Assembly (NCBI GenBank): GCA_016647705.1
Contig: CM028340.1
Coordinates: 11,051,001 to 11,115,000 of the forward strand
Source of the DNA: Eucommia ulmoides
Lineage: Eukaryota > Streptophyta > Magnoliopsida > Garryales > Eucommiaceae
Length of the DNA: 64,000 nt
Reading direction: 5' to 3'
Shown: piece after piece, positions 55,390 to 64,000 of the stretch
Position numbering within the stretch: position 1 is the stretch's first letter
Layout of the letters: every line of letters begins with the position of its first letter
Program-made: the position numbers and the translations under genes
The notes under the pieces: generated by a model
Databases searched by the model: none
Seen by the model: the letters and a program-made list of their open reading frames with translations, nothing else
Told to the model about the DNA's origin: nothing

Positions 55390-56770
55390 TGGTAGCGCAT
55401 AAATTACGTCGCTATTTTCATCACAAGTATATGGGTCAAGTTTTAGTAGAGTGGAACGAGTAAGGTTGTCGTATCCACATGGATTGGATTAGATTATCAT
55501 TGAGTACCGCAATTGTCATAATCGAACTTTATTTAGGCGATAAAAAATAGTTTTTATAAATATAATATTCTAAACTAAATTAAACTAATTAATCTGATAT
55601 GACTAATATTGACGTTAATGTGAGTAAATTGCTTAGGGATTAATTTTGTCCACTTAAACGTGTTTGTTTCAATCTAGTTTACATTAATGACATTCATCAT
55701 ATCCGACAATATTGGTATCGAAATCATTCACTACCTCTCCCGAGTATAAAGTGAATGAATATGTGACTTCGCATCAATGCCAAAGTCCCCCTTGAGCATC
55801 TATACGACATTTGGTCACATGAGTCTCGCCCTAAGGTCATGGATTGCATATTTTCTAACGCCCTCCCGGGTCATTAGATCGTCACGTTGTCTTTAAACCC
55901 TAGTCCGAATTCGGGGTTACCTCTCCCGAGTGTCAAACCCTGTATTTTCAAAATCAACCCTAATACTATAACAAACATATTAAGATTGTAATAAAATGGT
56001 AAATACAATCGGATAAACATGAACAATCATTAACGAAACATAGATTTATTCAAATAACGTTTTCATACACAAATCGCTTCCTAGACAATATATGTTTAGC
56101 TATACATGGTCATAACCAAATGTACAACAATAAACAAACTAAACATATATGAAACAATCAACCAATCTAAGAAATGAAAAGAAAAATGAGGAGACTAGCC
56201 GTTATCCGAAGAACCGACACTAAAATTGCTCCGAGAACGTTTCTTTTTCTTCCCGTTGTGATCTTCTCTTGGTTGATAGGCCTTGGAGCTCTCAAGACAC
56301 TGCCGAAAACCTTTCTTTGAGTGTGGGGAAGAACATGGGATATATATAGATTTCAAAATATCTCAAAATATCCTACAATGTCTGTTGTTTGACCGCTGCA
56401 GCGGTGGAGAGGTAGGTCGGGTTACTGCTAGATAACCACTGCAGCGGTGGAGCTCTCTGCATTTCTACAGCGATGGTTTGACTACTGCAGCGGTGGAGAA
56501 TCAATAACTCTTTGTACTTTGACCGTTGAAGTGGTGGTTTCACTGTTGCAACGGTGGATGTAAGTTTTGAAAATTGTCCGTTTTCCTATTTTTCTCCACC
56601 GTTCTTCCACGGACTTGCTCGTTTATGGGCCGTTTTAGTCCCTTTTCACCCAATACATCTAATTTATAACAAAGCAAATAAAAATATATTAAAATATATT
56701 AAAATGCTATAAAAATAGTCGAAAACTACCAAAACCGGCTTGGTAATAAATAGATAAATTAGACCTATCA
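55390..56770 (-). repeat. 5' LTR of element B (copy L6, 1381 bp)
   Basis: TGGTAGCGCATAAATT...GACCTATCA on the plus strand. TATA stretch 56340-56348. The dyad cluster spans 56392-56556 with ACCGCTGCAGCGGT (56392-56405). One U5 unit. A (TA)n microsatellite lies just inside the element (55275-55297). Confidence 0.9.
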
Positions 56771-56775
56771 CATAT

Positions 56776-57375
56776 CAAGGAACAAAGCAATCTTAAAATC
56801 TAAATCTTCTATTTCAAATCAATGATAAAACTCGTAAATCTCCACATGCTAAGTTTATAGATTTACATAAGATATTTATCAAATCAAATCCAAAGCTCCA
56901 CGATCTCCTCCGGCCAAAGCATAAAAGATTGTTTTCGCTTCACAAGGACCAAGCTATTGAAGCTCTCAGCCATCACCAAAGTTCTGATCAATCAATCATT
57001 TCCGTTCATATCGTAAAGGAATAATTAATCACCTCGAGATTAGTCTACTCTGGGCCTCAAAATTATAGGAGATTTTTTATTTTGTGAAAATCATATTATG
57101 GATTGCACCTGCACCTAAAAATTCAATAAAAAAATAATTATATTTAGCATACATTTCTTGTCTCAAATTTTTAGGACGCGAAATTCGTGTATACAAATTC
57201 TTGCACGCCCAATGGGACCTATCTACCTCTCATCCTAGATCTTTTATCTCTGTAACCGCTCTCAAAGTTACACCAATGTTCTCATGGCCACAATCAAGAA
57301 AAACTTCAAGGTTGCGAACAACTCAAACAACGCTCTCATCTATGATGCAAGCAACGAAGGGTTAGAACGATGGAC
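56776..57375 (+). pseudogene. Gypsy-type leader and gag start, interrupted
   Basis: TTGCACGCCCAATGGGACC (57205-57223) followed by ATG at 57284 (MATIKKNFKVANNSNNALIY, 31 codons to the break) resembles the leader and first gag codons of a plant gypsy element. The frame is cut at about 57375 by a copia LTR. The remainder of the gypsy element is not seen beyond the copia fragment. Assignment by wording of the leader only. Confidence 0.35.
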
Positions 57376-58747
57376 TGTTGACACGAAACAAGACAAAAAT
57401 GTTGGCTCAAGTGTACGTTGAGCATGAAGAGTTCAAAACTCTAATATTCAGAAGAAGAAGAAGAAATAACTATAAAGAAGCACACACCAAAACACTCTTT
57501 GAAAAGACTTAAAAATGACTAACTCTTAAAACACTACATTCAAACCAAGATACTATGGTTAATTGCCTTATTTGTTTTATATCTTCCTGGATGATTATAC
57601 AAACATAGTGCACGGGGTATTTATAGTATGACAAATACATTTTAGACCACACATTAAAAAAAACTAAAAACAAATTACAGCCACATGAGTTGATATCCTA
57701 TAAAGCGCACACTAATAAACTTCATCATCAATGACCAAACCTCTATTTACCAAACTTTTCCCAACTTTGTTATTGTAAACAAATACATAATCAAATGGCC
57801 TATGGGCTAGGACATACACAATGGGCTTCTCAATCCAAATGATTTGGTGACTTGAATTGGACTTGTGATATGACATTGATTCTTAACACTCCCCTTCAAT
57901 GTCAGCTCCCACTCTTTGCACTATGCCAAGTTGATGAAGAAAAATTTCGAACTTACTGGTGCTCAAACTTTTTGTGAACAAGTTCGCAACTTGATTTTCT
58001 ATCTTGATTTGCCTTATCTCAATCTCTTCTTGCAAAGCATTTTCTCAGATAAAGTGATAGTGCACATTAACAAGTTTAGTTCTTGCATGAAAGACTGGAT
58101 TCTTCACCAAATGAATTGCTGACTGGTTGTCATAATACAGTGGAACTACATAATCTACTGGTTGATGTAGATCGTTCATCAGTTGTATTAACCATATACT
58201 CTCTGGAGTGTCCATTGCTACTTCTCGGTGCTCATTTTCTGTGGTTGACAACAATATCGTTGGTTGTCTTTTACTACACCAAAAAATCAATTCGGAACCA
58301 AGCTTAAACACGTACCCAGTTGTTAATCTCCTGGTGTCATGATCTCCAGTAAAGTCAGCATCACAATAACCAACTAACTTGCAATCTTCACATTTCTTGT
58401 ACAAAAGACCATAGTCTATTGTACTCTTCATATATCTTAGTATTCGTTGAACTACTTCGAAATGAGGCTTCTTTGGATTTTGCATGTATCAACTCATCAC
58501 ACCAACTGCATAAGAAATGTTAGGTCGAGTCAAGGTTAAGTAGATAAGACTACCTACCAATTATCAATACATTTTTGCATCTTCCAAGTATTTCTATTAT
58601 GTGCGCACATCTTAGCATTTGGTTTTATCAGTGTTGAGATTAGCTTGCAGTAAAGCATCCCAAACTTCTGCTACAAATCTTTGGCATATTTCTATTGATA
58701 GAAAAATATTAAATCTTGTGTATGATCAATCTCTAGCCCAAGGAAGT
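57376..58747 (-). mobile_element. Ty1/copia 3' fragment with LTR
   Basis: The LTR is 57376-57888 (TGTTGACACG...TTCTTAACA on the plus strand, 513 bp). The purine tract CATTGAAGGGGAG abuts it on the minus strand. The RNase H region lies upstream on that strand. The element is cut at 58747 by the gypsy-like TGTAACGACTTG terminus, so only the 3' portion remains. Confidence 0.85.
57900..58600 (-). pseudogene. Copia RT end/RNase H (broken)
   Basis: The 146-codon frame 58045-58485 shows [55 protein letters not shown] and VHYHFI, then a stop where the family continues. Beyond it IENQVANLFTKSL and FEIFLHQLG complete the domain end. The upstream RT end (LIYLTLTRP-like wording near 58530) is frameshifted. 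The catalytic CDAD and YDN positions are readable. Dead because of stops. Confidence 0.85.
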
Positions 58748-60165
58748 TGTAACGACTTGATTTCCCAGGACCGTTACGCGGTTTCTTCCATTGTAGAATT
58801 AACACTAAAGCCGAATAACCAAGATTTTATTATCGTATAAATCTGACAAATTTTACGATTTCAACGATAATTATAATTATCAAATTTTTCGATTCGCTTT
58901 TACAAAAGTAATTAATAAACTCAATTATTACAAATTCAAATATAAATCTATTTAAAATTCAAGTATAATAAACATTTCCATTTCAAATTCTAAACAAATG
59001 AATCAGATAAATGTGTATATAATAAAAAGAAATTACAGAGAATTCTATAATACTTGAAAATATGATGATTAATGCTCAGTAGACTTTCTGTATCTTATGT
59101 TAATATTATATAAAATCATATAATATGATGATTGTCCACCTAACCCTTACTTGTGAATGCAACAATCATATATTATAATTACATAATTGTTAATATTAAT
59201 ATAAATCTACCCATATTTCAAGTTCACCTCCCTTAGTACTCACAGTTAATATTGAAGATCAATACCAATATTACAAAAATTAGTAATAATCTAATCATAA
59301 CTTGGAGCTGCTTACAATTATTACCACTAAACAAAAATTTAACTAAAATTCCTATCACTGTTCCGCTCTCTCCAGCCCTGCATTCAAAACTGTGGGGTTG
59401 TGAGCTAATACTCAGTAGAACTTCAACCTCTCTAATATGTACATTTAATTTATATAACAAATAAAGCATCTTAGCATAATTTCCACATAATTTTCACAGA
59501 ATCATAATTACTTCATGAAAATTTAACAGTTAAAATTAAACAATAATAATAGCATAAATCACACAATAGAAAAATTAAATACATATTTTAAAGGAGTTAG
59601 AAATTTTACCTGAAATCCGAAACCGAAATTCGAACCAAAATCAAAATTCCATAATATTCTTGAGTTTCAATCAATCTTTTTTTTCCATGCATATAAATAA
59701 ACTTCATTTCCTATGCCTAAACCTATTTATGCATATCCATATTCTGTTTTTGTTTTTTTAAGCCTCCAGTTTTTTGTTTTTTTTTTGCATATATCCATGT
59801 ATAAAATTCAGAGCCACAATACACGTACTTCCTTCCTCATTTCTTTCCTTTTTTTTTTTGATTCAAAGGAAATGAAAATTATGGTTAACATTGCTTAATT
59901 ATAAAATAATTCATATTAAATCCAAAAATTACATTTATCTCCCTAAAAATTATCAAATATTTATTTATAGCATAAATTTACAAAATAACCCAAAAATATT
60001 AAATTTTTTTTTTTCACAAATATAAATTTAACAATTAATTTTCAAAACTTATCAAGTATATATTTGTATCGCAAATCCACAAAACTATCCTCTAAAAATA
60101 TTAGATTTATATAAAATAATATTTATTTATTTATTTTCAAAAATATAGATTTTCAGGGTATTACA
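58748..60165 (-). repeat. Probable Ty3/gypsy LTR, inverted
   Basis: The plus strand starts TGTAACGACTTG (58748) and ends GGGTATTACA (60165). Immediately right is GTCTACCCCCTTAAATAAA and CATCCTCGAAATTTC. On the minus strand this reads GAAATTTCGAGGATG...TTTAAGGGGGTAGAC then TGTAATACCC, the classic end of a chromovirus-type gypsy polyprotein region with purine tract followed by the LTR. No coding beyond that scrap. The same TGTAACGA(C/T)T start is seen at 16388. Confidence 0.6.
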
Positions 60166-61653
60166 GTCTACCCCCTTAAATAAATTTCATCCTCGAAATT
60201 TCATTTAAACAATACTAATTCAGAATCGTATCGAACGATCATGTTAATCACATTCGATTCTAGAATAATTATTTTTTTTTATGCAGGGTCCCATAACCAA
60301 AAGTCACCCATAATTCATAGCCGTCAAAATTCATTCCACTCATCGCAAGTTTCTCATTTCCAATGACCCGCGTTATATCCAACAACATACGGACATAGTG
60401 CACTTAGGTCAGTAACATCTAACACAAATAACCAATTGCCAAAGAATCTTATGTTTCTAAATGCTTTCGCTACGCTGCTCTGATAAAAATAGTAATAAAT
60501 AACAATATATCTTTAAAATATCACGGTAGTCTCAGTGGATTGGGGTCTATTTCAATTCCAATAGGTCTATGACTTCAATAATTTCCCACTTGGCATAACT
60601 TTTCAAATCTACTGCCATATCCTATAACCAGCATTTATCAATTCCATCCAACATTTCAAGCCAACATATTCACAACCAATAGTATAGCTAATAGATAACC
60701 CAAATTCCTAATGGACTTTCCCGTGAGACTAAAAATGACTATCTCCAATATTCACATTCAACTTCCAATAATCTCGTAAACTTTTTCATAAAATCAAACA
60801 ATTCAAATTACAAGTAATAATTTTTTTCGCAATACGTCAAAAACATGTAAATATCTCTCAAGTACATAAATACGTATCAAATTACATAAACACGTCTCCA
60901 CCACACAAATATGTATCGAAACACATAAATACATCTGAATCACATAACAATGTGTCAATCTCATAAATACATCTCGAAATACATAAATATATCTCAAACT
61001 ATATAAATACATCTGGAAGCACGTAAATATGTCACAACCGCACAAATATGTTTCAAACACCTAAATTCTTGTCAAACTATAAAAATCAAATATGTCTCAA
61101 ATCACCTAATTATGTTTCCAAAGCCACATAACATAACGAGTTCAACACTGAGTTTCATACTTACGTAAAATGTATATAAGCCAATATTATATCAAACTCC
61201 CAATCAATTTTCCAAAATACCAGTTATGCTCAAAAGTAAAATTCAAATCTCCATAATAATTTGACTCGCAATAGTCTCATAATGATCTCACACTCCGACT
61301 CCACCTCACGTTAATAGTAGGCCAATATCTATCTAAGTTATTTTTATTGGCGTACTGTCTTCATAGTATAAAATATTTTATGGATCAAATATATATATAT
61401 TTTTTTTCAAAAACCACTTTCCAATAAAATATAGCAACACTGGGTAGTATCAAAATCTCAACAAAAATATCACTGTAACAAAACAACTGAATTTAACTCC
61501 ACTTGTATATGATAAAATAATATACTTCCTTACTAGCCATAGGATCGTTTACCTCACAATCGGGAGTTACGACGGTACTGTAACCTATCCAACTGTGTCA
61601 TCTAAGTGACTATTAGTGCCAGAGCCAGTTAATATCCCTAATAGTAGGGACAG
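60166..61653. mobile_element. Gypsy-like element flank, non-coding, cut by an L-family LTR
   Basis: GCAGGGTCCCATAACCAAAAGTCACCC (60285-60311) and TGCTTTCGCTACGCTGCTCTGATAAAAATAG (60463) precede a degenerate ~20-bp minisatellite. Then come the family landmarks GTACTGTCTTCATAGTATAAAAT (61355), CTAGCCATAGGATCG (61535) and CGGGAGTTACGACGGTACTGTAAC (61562). Interrupted at 61653 by a solo LTR and resumed at 63239. Confidence 0.55.
60838..61125. repeat. Degenerate ~20-bp minisatellite
   Basis: About 13 units of the form CAAACACATAAATACATCT with many changes (ATAAATACGTATCAAATTAC, ATAAATACATCTGAATCAC, ATAAATATATCTCAAACTAT). It produces a chance minus-strand frame of 85 codons full of repeated Tyr/Cys/Val. 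Confidence 0.7.
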
Positions 61654-63238
61654 TGATATGTGTAAATTACCTATCTATTTCCAAACCCAATTTGTTAATT
61701 TTCGAGTACGTTCATTGTGTTTTTAATACGTTTTAATATGTTTTTATTCTTTTTGTATTAAAACAGGTGTATGGGGTGAAAAGGTATGAAATCGAAGTAT
61801 AAATGATCAATTTGTATTGAGAACGGTTGGAGAACGGTGAAAAAATGAGCAAGACGACAAGATTCTGAAAAGAAGCCCATCGCCTAGGTGATGAAGATGC
61901 AGAGAAAACACATTTGGTTACTAACAGCCCACCGCCTAGGCAAAATCTAGTAGAAAGTTTTCCACAGCCACCGCCTTCTCTACCGCCTAGGCGAACCCTT
62001 AACCGACATACCTCTGTCTAGGCGGAGAGCCTCTGCACAGTTTAAATATTTTGTAGATATTTTTTGGCCTATTTAAACCCTTCTCTCCTCCTCTCTTCAG
62101 ACCTTTTCGGCCCCTAAGGCATTAGGCTATATTTTAGGGTTAGGATAAGGGATTTTTGAGGGAGAGCTCTCAACCCGAGGTGGAGGATGAAGAGGGAAGC
62201 AATCGTTCGACAGCTCTAGTGGCTATTATTTGGATATTGGCTAAGTCGCTCGCTTCTTCTCTTTGTTTTCTTCATTTTGGTAGTTGTTGAGAATGTTTAT
62301 GCCATTTTACATTGTATACATGGTTATGGTCATTGGCTAAACATAGGTTGTATAGGGATTATTAATATAATTTATGAAAGCGTTGTTTAGTTGAGTTTGT
62401 GTTTTGTTTGCGATTGTTCTTCGTTATGTTGATTATGTGTGCCGTATTATTTGTTTATATTGATTAGATTTACATATTGAGAATACGGGGCTTGACAAAT
62501 CTTGAATTCAGACTAGAATAAACAAATGCCACAATCCTATAACCCGGTCGGGGTTTGAATTGTGGACAATCGATGATGTTTGAGGCAAGACTCACATGAC
62601 CTAGAGTCGTTAAGACGTTGAGGGGGACTTCGACGTTGACGCAAAATCACGTACTCCCTCGTCTTATACTCGGGAGAGGTGACGATGAAGTTTTAGAACG
62701 GAGATTGTTAATAGGGTAAACACAACGTATGATCCAATGACACAGTCGAGAGTTGGATTGTGTGCAATCAATGACGTTGGAGTGAGACTTACGCGACCTA
62801 GGGTCGTTAAGATGTTGAGGGGGACTTCTTCGTTGACACAAAGTTGCGTTATATCCCCTGTCTTACACTCGGGAGAGGTGGCGGAGGAGTTTTGGATACC
62901 GAGATTGTCGGATAAGTCGAACACTGTTAACATAAACTAAAACGAGACTGAACACGTATTCGTAAATGAAACTAATCCCTAGACAACCTATTCTCTCAAA
63001 ACTATCTCATATTAATATTAGTATTAGTATAGATTAAATTAGGCTATATTAGTATTAGTATTAATTAATTATATTATATTTATGTCGCCTAGATAAAGTT
63101 GGGTTATGACAATCGTGGTACTCGATAGTAATCTCAACCAATCCATGTGGATACAATACTCGATCGAGAAATCTATTATACTAAAACTTGATCTGTACGC
63201 TTGCAATGAAAGTGACAGCGCATAAATTGCGGCCACCA
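61654..63238 (+). mobile_element. Solo LTR, family L (copy L7), opposite orientation
   Basis: TGATATGTGTAAATTACC...GCGGCCACCA. The flanks GACAG (61649-61653) and GGCAG (63239-63243) are a target duplication with one difference. The uninterrupted site can be compared at 63860-63880 in the next repeat unit (GTAGGGGCTGCCACCTGCAGG). The TATA-like box TATTTAAA is at 62070-62077. Upstream dyads span 61878-62035 (CATCGCCTAGGTGATG 61878-61893 with one mismatched pair; CACCGCCTAGGC near 61930). Two ~185-bp U5 units (about 62510-62900). Confidence 0.88.
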
Positions 63239-64000
63239 GGCAGCCACCCATAGGATTTGTACTCCTGACAGGTCCACATATATCCACCTTATAGGACTTG
63301 TATGACAGGTAACAACAAATATCTACCCTCTAGGACTTACCTAACAGGTAATCCATATCTCGCAAGACATGCCTTCCTAACGAGAAGACAACTATGGCAT
63401 AGTCGGATAATAGAAATCACTTTTCATATTTTAAAATCTACTTGATCCACATAGTATTATAACATAATCCATTTTAATAAACCTCATTTTTTTTTCCATA
63501 TTTTTGTACGAAATTATAATTTGACAATTTACATAGAAGACAATGCACATGTTGTCTTCATAATATAAAAAAAAATTACGGATCAAGTATATTTATCAAA
63601 CACCACCTTTCAAAATATAATATAATATAAATATAACTGTATACTGATCCAAAATAAAATTCCACTGCTACTATCGTAATAAAATGATGCATTGAAATCC
63701 ACCAACCAAATCATTTTGATATATAATAAAATACTGCACACATATTTTTCTACTAGCCATAAGATCATTTAACCTCATGATCGGGAGTTACGACAGTACC
63801 GTGACCTGTACAACTATGTCATCTAAGGTGACAAACAATGTCAAGGCCATTTAATATTCCCAATGGTAGGGGCTGCCACCTGCAGGATTTGCACTCTTGA
63901 CAAGTCAATATATATCAATAACATAATTAATCACCTGCAGGATTTGTCCTCCTGACAGGTCAGAACGTCAACAACATAATCGATCACCTGCAAGACCTAC
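63239..64000. mobile_element. Gypsy-like repeat block continuing past the right edge
   Basis: Resumes the block cut at 61653: CATAGGATTTGTACTCCTGACAGG (63250) and further CAGG minisatellite units to about 63420. A second full unit starts at TTGTCTTCATAATATAAAA (63554) with CTAGCCATAAGATCATTT (63754), CGGGAGTTACGACAGTACCGTGAC (63781) and CCTGCAGGATTTG units to the edge. Subtracting the solo LTR, the two unit starts are about 605 bases apart, so the block is a tandem repeat of that period. Confidence 0.65.

Larger units (their letters stand above)
51413..56770 (-). mobile_element. Non-autonomous LTR element B (family L) with gag remnant
   Basis: 5358 bp, with LTRs 51413-52700 and 55390-56770. 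The flanks CACAT (51408-51412) and CATAT (56771-56775) form a target duplication with one difference. The minus-strand PBS TGGCGCTGTTGCCAGGGA (about 55365-55382) is close to tRNA-Asp. The 3' LTR is preceded by TTTTGGGATATT on the minus strand. The internal ~2.7 kb holds a broken gag and no protease, RT or integrase. It must have moved, if at all, with enzymes from a relative. Confidence 0.92.

Noticed and set aside
58748-60165. Plus-strand orientation for this LTR
   Set aside because: The purine tract and degraded polyprotein end lie to its right on the minus strand, favouring inverted orientation. However, the TGTAACG start shared with 16388 keeps some doubt.
60803-61060. 85-codon Tyr/Cys/Val-rich minus-strand frame
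   Set aside because: A translation of the degenerate ~20-bp minisatellite.
1-64000. tRNA, rRNA or organellar insertions
   Set aside because: No cloverleaf-like or ribosomal wording was noticed. tRNA-like matches are limited to primer-binding sites of retroelements.

Overview
The window looks like gene-poor, repeat-rich nuclear DNA of a flowering plant, probably a eudicot. It is AT-rich, with poly-A/T runs. It is filled with plant-type LTR retrotransposons (Ty1/copia with tRNA-iMet primer sites, Ty3/gypsy with tRNA-Asp-like primer sites), RTE-type LINE pieces, CACTA (En/Spm) fragments and satellite-like arrays. I found no rRNA, tRNA, CRISPR or bacterial features. The species cannot be named from sequence alone.

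The one host gene I can support is at about 48.36-50.5 kb on the + strand. It is a two-exon gene for a 73-residue secreted, cationic, eight-cysteine defensin-like peptide, with a signal peptide in exon 1 and a phase-1 intron of 1564 bp. It has a TATA box, good splice sites and no damage.

The rest is mostly nested mobile DNA. One LTR family, called family L here, has seven LTR copies of about 1.3-1.75 kb (1278-2735, 11716-13375, 34227-35585, 37575-39304, 51413-52700, 55390-56770 and 61654-63238). Four of them are the ends of two non-autonomous elements: A (about 34.2-39.3 kb) and B (51413-56770). B keeps a broken gag; A has lost it; neither has pol. Each LTR carries, just upstream of its TATA box, a cluster of short palindromes. 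Their arms and centres differ from copy to copy while dyad symmetry is largely kept.

Copia elements: a remnant at 828-1277 plus 2736-3115 split by an L solo LTR; an element at 25743-31260 with a perfect CTGCT target duplication, whose unoccupied site survives in a paralogous copy near 8740; an element at 41537-46353 with paired 194-bp LTRs and a recognisable but broken gag-protease-integrase-RT-RNaseH; and a 3' fragment at 57376-58747. Gypsy-like repeat blocks lie at 1-827 (inverted), 16388-17480 and 58748-64000. A 5'-truncated RTE-type LINE is at 39305-40540. A broken CACTA transposase is at about 22880-23530, and CACTA-like termini are at 9757-9832 and 20116.

Two larger paralogous pairs also stand out. 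The LINE-like block 8468-9755 matches 25474-25742 plus 31261-32188. A second block, 10320-11710 plus 13381-13930, matches 21100-22790 plus 24150-24330. A degenerate tandem array of roughly 140-167-bp units with an orientation switch occupies 18120-19610. All reading frames other than the defensin-like gene are remnants of mobile elements, unrecognised fragments or chance frames.
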